From DATDIC01 sp963777625 (lineage in GTDB: Bacteria; Pseudomonadota; Alphaproteobacteria; Acetobacterales; Acetobacteraceae): a stretch of 64,000 nucleotides of DNA. Shown here in pieces: positions 1-8,412 of this stretch (position 1 is its first letter; each line of letters opens with the position of its first letter). The translations under genes were made by a program, and so were the position numbers. The DNA lies in the NCBI GenBank assembly GCA_963777625.1, contig CAVZRO010000017.1, positions 1-64,000 of the forward strand. Direction: 5' to 3'. Under the pieces are notes generated by a model. The model worked only from the letters and a program-made list of their open reading frames with translations. It was not told the origin of the DNA and did not search any database.

Positions 1-57
1 ACAAGCCCGGCCGTGACGGAGGGTCAGCACCAACGGGGGTTGGTATAATACCATACC
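1..57 (+). repeat. Dispersed repeat R1, right-hand part (cut by window edge)
   Basis: This matches the right half of the R1 repeat seen again near 27.6, 42.1, 46.5 and 53.3 kb: the hairpin half containing AAGCCCGGCC, then GTGACGGAGGGTCAGCA and a terminal GTTGGTATAATACC. The left half lies outside the window. It sits just past the 3' end of the minus-strand M20 gene, so it may also act in transcription termination (inference). Confidence 0.6.
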
Positions 58-105
58 ACATTGCCGTCGCGCTGGCCGTTGGCAGTAACGAAAGCACCCT
101 GGACT

Positions 106-1531
106 TCAGGCCGCCTGTGACATCTCGATCGGCGGGGTAATGTCGGGCGGCAGCGGGCACACATAGGGTGTGTCCGTCACCCGCGCCTGGTGGTCCGCCT
201 TGGCGCGAGCCAGCAAGGTGTCGTCGCGGATCACGTCGATCGCGGTGCCGGCCATCACCTTGGCCACGTGCACCATGCCCTTGTGCGCCGCCGGCATTTT
301 GCCTTGCGCGGTCAGTTGCCAGGAATGTCCCGGCGTGCCGATGGCATAAGTGGCGCCCCGCGCCTGTACTGTGGGCAGCACCCAGCTAACGTCGCCGACA
401 TCGGTGGAGCCCATCATCGGCGCGCCCGGCGCATCCAGCGGCACGATCTCGTCGCACAGCGCGGCCCCCTGCTTCAGCGGGACGCCGACGCGGCGGAAGG
501 AAGCCTCGATATCCTCCTCGGTCAGCGTCCCCTGAATCTTCGCGGCGAACGCGCGATCGGCATCATCGAAGGGCGGCGGCCCGAGCCGCATGATATTGTC
601 GTGCATCGCCCGTTCCAGCGGCTGGTTGCCCAGCAGGTTGGAGACCGCGCTGATCACCTTGGCGCTGACCCGGGTTTCCGTCATCAGCGCGGCGCCGTCG
701 GCGATCTTGCGCACGCGCGCGATCAGCCGGTTCAGCTCCGGCAGGTTCCGCGCGCGGATCAGGTAGCGCACCTTGGCGTGCGCCTGCACCACGTTCGGCG
801 CGATGCCGCCGGCATCGAGGATCGCGTAATGCATGCGAGCATCGGACGGCATGTGCTCGCGCATGTAGTTGACGCCGACATTCATCAGCTCGACCGCATC
901 GAGCGCGCTGCGGCCGAGATGCGGCGCCGCCGGCGGCGTGCGAGGCGCGGCCGTCAAAGCTGAAATCGATGCGCGTGTTGGCGAGCGAGCGCGCCTCGTT
1001 CACGCCGACGAAGGCCGCCGGGTGCCAGGAGATGGCGATATCCACGTCGGCGAACGCGCCGGCGCGAACCATGAATCCCTTGGCGGCGCCGCCTTCCTCG
1101 GCCGGGCAACCGTAATAGCGGACGCGCCCCTTGATGCCATGCGCGGCGAGATAGTCCTTGACCGCGGCGGCGGCCAGCAACGACGCCGAGCCCAACAGGT
1201 TATGTCCGCAACCATGTCCGTAGCCGTTACCGGGCAGCGGGCGGTGTTCGGCAACCCCGGCCTCCTGGCTGAGGCCGGGCAGCGCGTCATATTCACCGAG
1301 AATGGCGATCACCGGGCCGCCGTCGCCGGCCTCGCCCATCACGGCGGTGGGAATGCCGGCAACGTTGCGCGTGATCCGGAACCCTTCCCGCTCCAGCATC
1401 GCGGTGTGCTCCGCGCAGGAGCGGGTCTCGCCGTAGGCCAGTTCCGGCGTGCCCCAGATACGGTCGCTCATGGTCGCGAAACCGTCCTTGCGGGTGTCCA
1501 CCAGCCGCCAGATTTCCTCGGTATTCTGCAT
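106..1531 (-). pseudogene. M20-family amidohydrolase (AbgB/peptidase-like), one frameshift
   Basis: Metal-dependent hydrolase of the M20 family, closest in feel to aminobenzoyl-glutamate hydrolase subunit B: it would cleave an amide bond in the cytoplasm. The start is the ATG at 1531. Metal-site motifs are visible: GEYDALPG at residues 79-86, GHGCGHN at 105-111, CPAEEGG at 142-148 and SWH at 168-170. The dimerisation-domain motif FDGRASHAAG at about 192-201 is followed directly by a frame change near position 930; the expected continuation APHLGRSALDAVEL is read in the next frame and runs to 106 with the late GTPGHSW motif. The change equals one extra base in a GGCGGCGCCG run, so a sequencing error is possible. 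About 475 residues once corrected, a normal length. The substrate is not recognisable. Confidence 0.8.
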
Positions 1532-1594
1532 GACGTATCCCTTTACGGCGTGCCGCAGTCCTACGGCGCGACCGCGTCGGTGGCAATGCGCACC

Positions 1595-1815
1595 AGGAGC
1601 AAGAAAGGCCAGGGGCTCTGCCCCCATGGTTCCCTTGGGACCCCGGCAAAGGCTGTGCCTTTGCAATCCATCTGTTTGGGTTGGGTGTGGGGGTGGGCGC
1701 CTACTCGGGCGTCACCAGCAGCACCGTTGGCGCCCACCCCCACACCCAACCCAAGTAGCGGGTTCCAAGGGCAATGCCCTTGGCGGGGTGCGGGGCAGCG
1801 CCCCACGCCTTTCCT
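1595..1815. repeat. Intergenic palindromic repeat with 24-bp perfect inverted repeat
   Basis: Between the M20 gene and the enolase-superfamily gene lies a block made of nested palindromes: CAAAGGCTGTGCCTTTG near 1647, a perfect 24-bp inverted repeat (1678-1701 against 1729-1752, loop 27 nt) and CCAAGGGCAATGCCCTTGG near 1764. No gene fits it. Similar 'GGCAAAGG..TGCCTTTGC' blocks are, from memory, dispersed in Acetobacteraceae genomes. It could fold in RNA and separate the two minus-strand genes transcriptionally. Confidence 0.6.
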
Positions 1816-1828
1816 ACTCCCGCGCTCA

Positions 1829-2917
1829 TTACCTCACGCGGTACTTGTCGAGCACTGCGTAGTCGGGATCGGCGCCGATCCCGGGCACGTCGGGCGGACT
1901 GACGGTGCCGTCTTCGTTCAGCCGCAACGTATGGTGATAGATGCGGCCCCACATCGGATCGAACGACGGTCCGTAGAATTCCAGGATCAGACCGTTGCTG
2001 ATCGCCGCGACCAAATGCACGTGGATGTCCTGGGACCCGTGCGGCGCGATATCCAGGTCGTGCGCCTGGGCCAGCGCGGCGACCTTCATGAACTCGGTCA
2101 CGCCGCCCAGCACTTTCGCATCCGCGTTCAGGATCGCGGCGCAGTCGTTGCGAATGAGATCGCGGAACCCGTAACGGGTGTACTCATTCTCGCCGGTCGC
2201 GATCGGGATGAAGGTGGCCTGGGCGAGCTTGCGGTGGCCGTCGTAATCGTCGGGGGCGACCGGCTCCTCGAACCAGAAAATGTCATACTGCTCCACGCGT
2301 TTCGCCAGTTGCACCGCTTCGTACCAGCGATAGGCGCAGTTGGCGTCGATCATCAGCTTCACGTCGGGGCCGATCGCCTCGCGCACGGTGCGGACACGGG
2401 CGACATCCTCGGCGATGGAGACGCCACCGATCTTCATCTTCACGGCGCGCGCGCCCATCGCGATATTGTCTTCCATCTCCTTGGCCAGTTCGCGATGGCC
2501 CTTGCCTTCCTCGTAATAGCCACCGGCAATGTAGGTGGGCACGCGGTCGCGATAGCCGCCGAGCAGCTTGTACAGCGGCAGCCTGGCCGCCTTCGCGCGG
2601 ATGTCCCACAGGCCGATATCCAGCGTGGCGATAGCGCGCGTGGTCAGCCCGCGCCGGCCGATCAGCTTGGGCACCCACATCTTGTGCCACAGCCGCTCGA
2701 CATTGATCGGGTCCTCTCCGAGCAGCATCGGCGTCAGCCGGGCAATGGTCGCCTGCTCGATCGCACCGCCGCTGCCCAGGCCGATGCCGGTGATGCCGTC
2801 ATCGGTGGTGATCTCGGTAATGGCGAAATCGACATGCGTGTAGGTGTGCTTGCCGTTGGTGATCGGCCTGGCGCGCGGCCAGCGAAATGCCTTGGTGGTG
2901 ATGCCGGTGATCTTCAT
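1829..2917 (-). CDS. Mandelate racemase/muconate lactonizing enzyme family protein
   Basis: Enolase-superfamily enzyme of 362 residues, the usual length. These Mg-dependent enzymes abstract a proton next to a carboxylate, most often as sugar-acid dehydratases, racemases or cycloisomerases. Visible catalytic elements: KMK at residues 160-162 (general base side), metal ligands in IDAN (D191), the FEEP strand (E217/E218) and TGENE (E243), and APHG with H293 as the second base. The WDIRAK segment at 104-109 is typical of the family. It starts 13 bp after the histone-deacetylase-like gene ends, so the two are probably co-transcribed. The substrate cannot be read from sequence; a sugar acid is the best guess. 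Confidence 0.88.
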   Translation of the reverse strand: MKITGITTKAFRWPRARPITNGKHTYTHVDFAITEITTDDGITGIGLGSGGAIEQATIARLTPMLLGEDPINVERLWHKMWVPKLIGRRGLTTRAIATLDIGLWDIRAKAARLPLYKLLGGYRDRVPTYIAGGYYEEGKGHRELAKEMEDNIAMGARAVKMKIGGVSIAEDVARVRTVREAIGPDVKLMIDANCAYRWYEAVQLAKRVEQYDIFWFEEPVAPDDYDGHRKLAQATFIPIATGENEYTRYGFRDLIRNDCAAILNADAKVLGGVTEFMKVAALAQAHDLDIAPHGSQDIHVHLVAAISNGLILEFYGPSFDPMWGRIYHHTLRLNEDGTVSPPDVPGIGADPDYAVLDKYRVR

Positions 2918-2930
2918 GCTGTCTCCTGTG

Positions 2931-3866
2931 TCAGGATGCGCGCATCAGGGCGCGCACATGCGCGGCGACCGAGGCGGCCAAGGCATCCAGGTCGTAGCCG
3001 CCTTCCAGCAGCGATACGATGCGGCCGCCGGTGTGAGCCTGCGCGACCGCCATCAGCTCGGTCGTGACCCAGGCGAAATCCGTGGTCTCCAGCATGAGTT
3101 GGGCGAGCGGATCGGCCTTGTGCGCATCGAACCCGGCGGAGACGATCAGCAGTTCGGGCGCGAAATTGTCGAGCGCCGGCAGGATCGTGCCGGTCCAGGC
3201 GGTGCGGAAGGCGGCGCTGCCGGCATGGGGCGGCAGCGGAACGTTCACCACGTTGCCGGCGCAACCAGTTTCGCCGCGCTGGCCGGTGCCGGGATAGCAC
3301 GGGCTCTGGTGGGAGGAGGCGTAGAACAGCTCGGGGTCGTCGTAGCAGATCGCCTGCGTGCCGTTGCCGTGGTGCACGTCGAAATCTACCACCGCGACGC
3401 GGCGCAGTCCCCACCGGGCACGCGCCCAGCAGGCAGCCACGGCAGCGTTGTTGAACAGGCAGAACCCCATCGGCCGCGCGCGTTCGGCGTGATGGCCAGG
3501 TGGGCGGGTGGCGACGAAGGCGGCGCGCGCCCAGCCTTCCATGACGGCATCGACGGCATGCGCGGCACCGCCGGCGGCACGCAGCGCGGCCTCGGCGCTG
3601 CCTTCGCTCATCGCGGTGTCGGCATCGAGCTGGGCGAGTTCGCCGGACTGGGGGCGGATGGAAAGGATGGCGTCGACGTAATCGGGCGGATGCGCCAGCG
3701 CGAGCTGCTCCCGCGTGGCCTCGGGCGCGGTCTCGCGCAGCAGGGAGGCGAAGTCTTCGTGCTCCAGCGCGGTCAGCACGGCGCGCAGCCGGGCGGGGCA
3801 TTCCGGGTGCCATGCGCCGGGGTCGTGCGCGAGGCAGGCGGAATGGGTAATCAGCGCGGTGGTCAT
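2931..3866 (-). CDS. Histone deacetylase family protein (class II, zinc amidohydrolase)
   Basis: Zinc-dependent deacetylase-fold protein of 311 residues; bacterial members remove acetyl groups from acetylpolyamines or proteins. The active site is complete: RPPGHHA (tandem His 125-126), VDFDVHHGNGT with zinc ligands D163 and H165, SAGFDAHKADP with D247, and EGGYD with the catalytic Tyr near 291. The ATG at 3866 lies 1 bp past the stop of the TusA-like gene, and an enolase-superfamily gene follows after 13 bp, so the three form an operon. Because bacterial homologues act on acetylpolyamines, acetoin-related or other small substrates, a precise role is not assigned. Confidence 0.93.
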   Translation of the reverse strand: MTTALITHSACLAHDPGAWHPECPARLRAVLTALEHEDFASLLRETAPEATREQLALAHPPDYVDAILSIRPQSGELAQLDADTAMSEGSAEAALRAAGGAAHAVDAVMEGWARAAFVATRPPGHHAERARPMGFCLFNNAAVAACWARARWGLRRVAVVDFDVHHGNGTQAICYDDPELFYASSHQSPCYPGTGQRGETGCAGNVVNVPLPPHAGSAAFRTAWTGTILPALDNFAPELLIVSAGFDAHKADPLAQLMLETTDFAWVTTELMAVAQAHTGGRIVSLLEGGYDLDALAASVAAHVRALMRAS

Positions 3867-3867
3867 G

Positions 3868-4119
3868 CTATTCGTCCGCTGTTGCCGGATCCACGGCGCG
3901 GCGGCGGATCAGGAAGCTGAACACGCCGCCATCCTCGCTCCAGGCCAGCAGGTCGTGGCCGGTTTCGCGGCAGAAGGCCTGGAAGTCGGCAATCGAGGCG
4001 CGGTCGGTGGTGAGCACCCGCAGCCGCTGGCCCGGTTGCATGGTGCGCAGGCTGCGATTGGCCCGCAGCACGGGAAGCGGGCAGTTCAGGCCCTTCACGT
4101 CGAGCACGGTCTCGCTCAT
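3868..4119 (-). CDS. TusA-family sulfurtransferase-like protein
   Basis: Small protein of 83 residues with the signature of the TusA/SirA/YedF family: LDVKGLNCPLPVLRANRSL, in which Cys13 of NCPLP is the persulfide-carrying residue. The family relays sulfur in the cytoplasm for tRNA thiolation, molybdenum cofactor or other pathways. The ATG at 4119 is chosen because it places the family's beta strand right at the N-terminus; longer readings upstream are low-complexity. It is the first gene of the minus-strand trio with the deacetylase-like and enolase-superfamily genes. Which sulfur pathway it serves is unknown. Confidence 0.87.
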   Translation of the reverse strand: MSETVLDVKGLNCPLPVLRANRSLRTMQPGQRLRVLTTDRASIADFQAFCRETGHDLLAWSEDGGVFSFLIRRRAVDPATADE

Positions 4120-4282
4120 GGCGGCCATCGTGGGCCGGGCGCGGGGGACAGGGCAAGCTTGGGTGTGGCGCGCCGCCGTCGCCGCTGGGCTGAACCCGCC
4201 GAGGCCAGCGGAGATCACCAGGTCCATATCGATCTCTCCTGTTCTTCTTGAGCACGAATCCCCACTCCGCCATTGTCGCCCG

Positions 4283-5182
4283 ATGACCCAGTACCAAATC
4301 GGCATCGACCTGGGCGGCACGAAGATCGAGGTCGCTGCCATGGCCCCGGACGGGACCGAAGCAGCCCGCCACCGCATCGCAACCCCTCGCGGCTACGACG
4401 CCACGCTGGATGCCATCGCGACGATGGTGCGCGATACGGAAGCCCGGCTGGGGCAGACCGTAACGGTCGGGATCGGCATCCCCGGCGTGATCAGCCCGGC
4501 CACCGGCCGCGTGAAAAATGCCAACTCCATCGCGCTGAACGGGCACACATTCGATCGCGACATCAGCGAAAAGCTGGGACGCGAGGTGCGCGTGGAAAAC
4601 GACGCCAACTGCTTCGCGCTGAGCGAGGCGGTCGATGGCGCCGGCGCCGGCTATGGCGTGGTGTTCGGCGTGATCATGGGCACCGGCGTTGGCGGCGGGA
4701 TCGTGGTGCACGGCAAGGTGCATCGCGGGCCACACCGGATCGCCGCCGAATGGGGGCACAACCCGCTGCCCTGGGTCAGCGTCGACGAGCTGCCGGGCGT
4801 GCATTGCTGGTGCGGCAACTGGGGTTGTCTGGAGACCTACGTTGCCGGCCCGGCGCTGGCGCGGGACTGCGACGGGCCGGACGCCCACGACGCCGCCGCG
4901 ATCCCCGCCCGTGCCCTGGCCGGCGACAGGCGCGCGCAACAGGCGCTCGATCGCCATGCGGATCGGCTGGCGCGGGGGCTTTCAGTGGTGATCAATACCC
5001 TCGATCCGGACGTGATCGTGCTGGGCGGCGGGCTGTCCAACATGGAGCACCTGTATCGCGTGGTTCCCGGACTGCTGTCGCGGCACGTATTCAGTGACGT
5101 GGTGCGCACGCCGGTGGTGCGGAACAAGCATGGCGATTCGTCGGGCGTGCGGGGCGCGGCGTGGCTGTGGCCGGCAGGCTGA
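4283..5182 (+). CDS. mak: ROK-family fructokinase
   Basis: ROK sugar kinase of 299 residues that would phosphorylate fructose (or mannose) with ATP in the cytoplasm. The order of motifs is as in E. coli Mak: ATP-binding DLGGTK at 9-14, catalytic Asp in VENDANC (D107), the ROK zinc site made by H159 of EWGHNP and C175/C177/C182 of HCWCGNWGC, and the very characteristic ending HGDSSGVRGAAWLWP. The start at 4283 puts the phosphate loop at the N-terminus; the intergenic region to the divergent tusA-like gene is about 160 bp and should hold both promoters. Recognition as Mak-type rests on remembered similarity along the full length. Confidence 0.85.
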   Translation: MTQYQIGIDLGGTKIEVAAMAPDGTEAARHRIATPRGYDATLDAIATMVRDTEARLGQTVTVGIGIPGVISPATGRVKNANSIALNGHTFDRDISEKLGREVRVENDANCFALSEAVDGAGAGYGVVFGVIMGTGVGGGIVVHGKVHRGPHRIAAEWGHNPLPWVSVDELPGVHCWCGNWGCLETYVAGPALARDCDGPDAHDAAAIPARALAGDRRAQQALDRHADRLARGLSVVINTLDPDVIVLGGGLSNMEHLYRVVPGLLSRHVFSDVVRTPVVRNKHGDSSGVRGAAWLWPAG

Positions 5183-5249
5183 TGCGGCGGGTGAGCTGGG
5201 GCGGGAAACTGGGCGGCAGTCCGTTGCTGGCACGATTTCAAAGATTCAA

Positions 5250-5322
5250 CGCAGAGGCGCAGAGGATAAAAGAAATGCTGACCGGCGCGGGTCGATAAAC
5301 TCTGCGCCTCTGCGCCTCTGCG
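5250..5322. repeat. 16-bp perfect inverted repeat (GCAGAGGCGCAGAGG type)
   Basis: CGCAGAGGCGCAGAGG at 5250-5265 is matched by its exact complement at 5307-5322, with a 41-nt loop. The half is itself built of two near-identical 8-mers. It lies downstream of the fructokinase gene and upstream of the enoyl reductase remnant, so it may act as a transcriptional stop or be a small dispersed palindrome. Confidence 0.6.
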
Positions 5323-5334
5323 GTGGATTCTTGA

Positions 5335-5550
5335 TCCCTGCTGGCAGCGGTCGACAAAGCCCCAGGCAGCCGACGGGGCGACCATCGCCCGTCCACCGAG
5401 CCGGTCGATATCATGGATGTTGGACACACCTGCACCTATCTGGCCACTCCGTTTGCTCGCCACTTCACCGGCGACACGGTTTATGTGGACGGCGGCGCGA
5501 CCATCGTTGCGCGACGGGTCTCTGGCCGGCGGCTCTCAAGCCTGCAATGA
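5335..5550 (+). pseudogene. Remnant of a FabI-type enoyl-ACP reductase (C-terminal end only)
   Basis: In one frame directly after a stop at 5332 the DNA reads AAVDKAPG, then DVGHTCTYLATPFARHFTGD and TVYVDGGATIVA. This is the C-terminal pattern of FabI-like enoyl-acyl-carrier-protein reductases (the 'VDI-DVG' and 'TG-T-YVDGG' segments). No Rossmann start or catalytic Tyr/Lys precedes it, and the frame runs on only 13 codons past the motif. I read it as a fragment left by deletion or transfer. It sits immediately upstream of the efflux pump gene. Confidence 0.55.
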
Positions 5551-5557
5551 CGGGGAC

Positions 5558-6730
5558 ATGCCGATCCCCTTCTGGCTGCCCATGCTGCTGGGTGTCCTCA
5601 CCGCCGTCGGGCCGGCCTCCACCGACATGTACCTGCCGGCGTTCCCGGCAATCGAGGCATCCCTGCACGAGCCGCCCGGCTCGGCTCAGCTTTCGCTGGC
5701 GGCGTGGTTCGCCGGGCTAGCGGTCGGACAGATCACCCAGGGAACCTTGTCGGACCGGTATGGACGGCGCCTGCCGCTGGTCGTCTCCACGGCGCTGTAC
5801 ACGCTGAGCTGTGCGGCGTGCGCGCTGGCCCCCAGCATATTCGCGCTATCGGTCTTTCGCTTCTTCTCGGCGGTGGCGGCGGCGGCCGGCATGGTGATCC
5901 CGCGTGCGGTGGTGCGCGATCTCGCCGACGGGCACGAGGCCGCGGTGCTGATGTCACGCCTGATGCTGGTGATGGGCGCGGCGCCCATCCTGGCGCCGAC
6001 GATCGGCGGCGCGGTCCTGATATTCCTCAACTGGCGATGGATTTTCTGGATACTGACGCTGTACGGCGCGGGCTGTTTCCTGATTGTCTGTATTGCACTG
6101 CCGGAAACCCTGCCACCGGCCTCCCGATCACGGCTTTCCGCCGGCGAGCAGTTGCAGCGCTACGCACATATCCTGCGTGACCGCGGCTTTCTGACCCATG
6201 CGGGGGTCGGCGCCTGGGGCACATTCGCGTTCTTCGCCTATCTCGGCGGGTCGTCGCCGGTGTTCATCGACGGGTTCGGGTGGACGCCGTCGCAATATGG
6301 CGGGTTGTTCGGCGTCTGCGCCCTGGGGCTGGTGACGGCGGCACAGGTGAATGCGCGCATCCTGCCGAGGTTCGGCCCGTCGCGGATCCTGCGGACGGTG
6401 ACGCGGGTCGATCTGGTCGCGATGGCGGTGCTGACCGGGCTCGCGTTTGCCGGCGTGCATCGCCTGGCGGCAGTGATCCCGCCGCTGATCGTGTTCGTCG
6501 CGTGCCAGGGATTCGTGAACCCGAACGCGACCGTCGGCGCGCTGTCGCGGCACGCCGGACACGCCGGCAGCGCCTCGGCGCTGATGGGCATGGGGCAGTT
6601 CATGCTCGGCGCGATCAGCGGATTGCTGGTCGGGCTGTTCACCGACGGCACCGCCCGCGGCATGGCTGCCCTGATGCTGGTCGGGGCTGCGGGAATGGTG
6701 GTTGCGGAGCGACTCCGGCCGCGACAATAA
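5558..6730 (+). CDS. MFS multidrug efflux transporter, Bcr/CflA type
   Basis: Drug:proton antiporter of 390 residues predicted to span the inner membrane 12 times. Features of the Bcr/CflA branch: start MPIPFWLPMLLGVLTAVGP, STDMYLPAFPAI in helix 1 and its loop, and motif A QGTLSDRYGRR in the loop after helix 2. The antiporter-type glycine-rich stretch in helix 5 reads VMGAAPILAPTIGGAVL. The ATG at 5558 is preferred over an in-frame ATG at 5417 because the extra 47 residues are not hydrophobic and are read through the enoyl reductase remnant in another frame. The substrate is unknown. The next gene starts 27 bp later, so the two may be co-transcribed. Confidence 0.9.
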   Translation: MPIPFWLPMLLGVLTAVGPASTDMYLPAFPAIEASLHEPPGSAQLSLAAWFAGLAVGQITQGTLSDRYGRRLPLVVSTALYTLSCAACALAPSIFALSVFRFFSAVAAAAGMVIPRAVVRDLADGHEAAVLMSRLMLVMGAAPILAPTIGGAVLIFLNWRWIFWILTLYGAGCFLIVCIALPETLPPASRSRLSAGEQLQRYAHILRDRGFLTHAGVGAWGTFAFFAYLGGSSPVFIDGFGWTPSQYGGLFGVCALGLVTAAQVNARILPRFGPSRILRTVTRVDLVAMAVLTGLAFAGVHRLAAVIPPLIVFVACQGFVNPNATVGALSRHAGHAGSASALMGMGQFMLGAISGLLVGLFTDGTARGMAALMLVGAAGMVVAERLRPRQ

Positions 6731-6757
6731 TTGTCTCATCGAAGAAAGGAGCTCGGA

Positions 6758-7501
6758 ATGAGCCTGGTCGTCGGGATCCCCGCCTGCGCGCGCACGCGCA
6801 ACGAGATGGGGTGGCACGAAACGCCGTCGCGCTATGCGGAGGCGGTGTTCGAGGGTGCCGGGGCGCTGCCGATCATGATTCCGCCAATGGGGGACGCGCA
6901 GGTCGCGGTGCTGGACCGGATCGACGGCTTGTTGCTGCCGGGCAGCCCCAGCAACGTGCATCCCAGTCACTACAATGGCGGCGACAGCCTGACGCCCGAG
7001 TTGCACGACCATCAGCGTGACGCCACCACGCTGCCGCTGATCCGCGCCGCGGTCGCGCGCGGCATGCCGGTGCTGGCGATCTGCCGCGGCATTCAGGAAT
7101 TGAACGTGGCGCTGGGCGGCACCCTGCATCAGACAGTGCACGACATGCCGGGGCACCGGGATCACCGCAGCGGGCCAGGGTCGATTGAGGAAAAGTATGG
7201 ACCCAAGCACAAGATCGCGCTGTCCGGCGGGCTGGCGCGGCTGATCAATGCGCCGGAGATCGTGGTGAACTCATTGCACGGGCAGGCGATCGATCGACCG
7301 GCGCCGGGGCTGGTGATCGAAGCCCGGGCGGAGGATGGCACGATCGAGGCGGTGCGGGTGGGGAATGCGCCGGGTTTTGCGGTCGGCGTGCAATGGCACC
7401 CGGAATGGGAGTGCGTCGGCAATCCAGCCAGTCTGGCGTTGTTCCGCGCCTTCGGGGAGGCGTGCCGGGCGTATCGGTCGGGCTTGCGGCAAGCGGCGTG
7501 A
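6758..7501 (+). CDS. Class I glutamine amidotransferase-like hydrolase (peptidase C26, PuuD-like)
   Basis: Protein of 247 residues with the full catalytic triad of the peptidase C26 family: nucleophile Cys109 in VLAICRGIQELN, and H214/E216 in VQWHPEWE. These enzymes hydrolyse gamma-glutamyl bonds, for example gamma-glutamyl-GABA in putrescine breakdown. The ATG at 6758 has a strong ribosome site (AAAGGAGCTCGGA) and is preferred over a TTG at 6731. Typical family segments are LLLPGSPSNVHPSHY and the NSLHGQAID strand. No other putrescine genes are nearby, so the exact gamma-glutamyl substrate is open. Confidence 0.88.
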   Translation: MSLVVGIPACARTRNEMGWHETPSRYAEAVFEGAGALPIMIPPMGDAQVAVLDRIDGLLLPGSPSNVHPSHYNGGDSLTPELHDHQRDATTLPLIRAAVARGMPVLAICRGIQELNVALGGTLHQTVHDMPGHRDHRSGPGSIEEKYGPKHKIALSGGLARLINAPEIVVNSLHGQAIDRPAPGLVIEARAEDGTIEAVRVGNAPGFAVGVQWHPEWECVGNPASLALFRAFGEACRAYRSGLRQAA

Positions 7502-7560
7502 CGCCTTCGCGGACGGCGAGGTATTCTGCGTGAACACCGTCAATCGGAAGGCGTAAGCAC

Positions 7561-8326
7561 ATGGACCTGAAGCTGGCCGGCAAGCATGCGCTGATCACCG
7601 GCGGCTCCAAAGGGATTGGCCGGGCAAGCGCCGAGGCGCTGGCCGACGAGGGCTGCCACGTGACCCTGGTGGCGCGCGATGCCACCGTGCTGGAACAGGC
7701 GGCGGCGGCCATCCGCGGCCGGCGGCAGGTGAACGTGCGGGTGATCGCGGCGGATCTGTCCTCGGACGACGCGGTGCGTCGGGTCGCTGAACAGGCCGGC
7801 GAGATCGACGTGCTGGTGAACAATGCCGGGGCTATCCCACCTGGCGATCTGGTTTCAGTCGATAACGAGACCTGGCGGCGCGCGTGGGACCTGAAAGTGT
7901 TCGGGTTCATCTCCTTGTGCCGGTGCGTGTATCCGCGCATGGCGGCGCGGAAGTCGGGCGTGATCGTCAACGTGATCGGCGCGGCAGGGGAGAAGTTTCC
8001 GCCCGGCTATATCGTGGGAGCGGCTGGAAATGCTTCCCTGATGGCATTCACACGGGCGCTGGGGCGGCAGGCGCCGGCGGACGGGCTGCGGGTGGTGGGG
8101 ATCAATCCCGGGCCGGTGGCGACGGACCGGCTGATCATGCTGCAGCGCGATCGCGCGGCGAAGACGTCTGGGCGACGCCGAGCGGTGGCGGGAGCTGCTG
8201 TCCGACATGCCGTTCGGTCGGGCTGCCACGCCGGCCGAGATCGGCGGCGCGGTGGCATTTCTCGCCAGCCCGGTTTCGGGGTACACGTCGGGGACGGTGC
8301 TGACGATCGACGGCGGCGCGGGGTAG
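7561..8326 (+). pseudogene. Atypical short-chain dehydrogenase/reductase, one frameshift
   Basis: Rossmann-fold SDR of about 254 residues after correction. TGGSKGIG (13-20) is the cofactor loop and LVNNAG (85-90) the structural motif. The active site is unusual: Tyr150 is kept (PPGYIVGA), but the Lys four residues later is Ala154, and the region where Ser is expected reads NVIGAAG (137-143). Near 8164 a single extra base in AAGACGTCTGG changes frame; the other frame continues with GDAERWRELLSDMPFGRAAT and SGYTSGTVLTIDGGAG to a TAG at 8324-8326. Uncorrected, the frame runs on into the next gene, giving a false fusion. Confidence 0.75.
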
Positions 8327-8412
8327 GGCGAGCGCACGAACCGCACCGGCGCCGATGCGCGGTGGATTGCGCCGCCATCACACAGGACCAACCCGCTTCC
8401 CAGGAGGCCGCA

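Noticed and set aside
869..3067. Very long plus-strand reading frame of 732 codons
   Set aside because: It is antisense to the M20 and enolase-superfamily genes and has no family pattern; GC-rich DNA keeps opposite frames open. The same applies to 3863-4957, 13012-14289, 15344-17428, 29528-30718 and 37636-39183.
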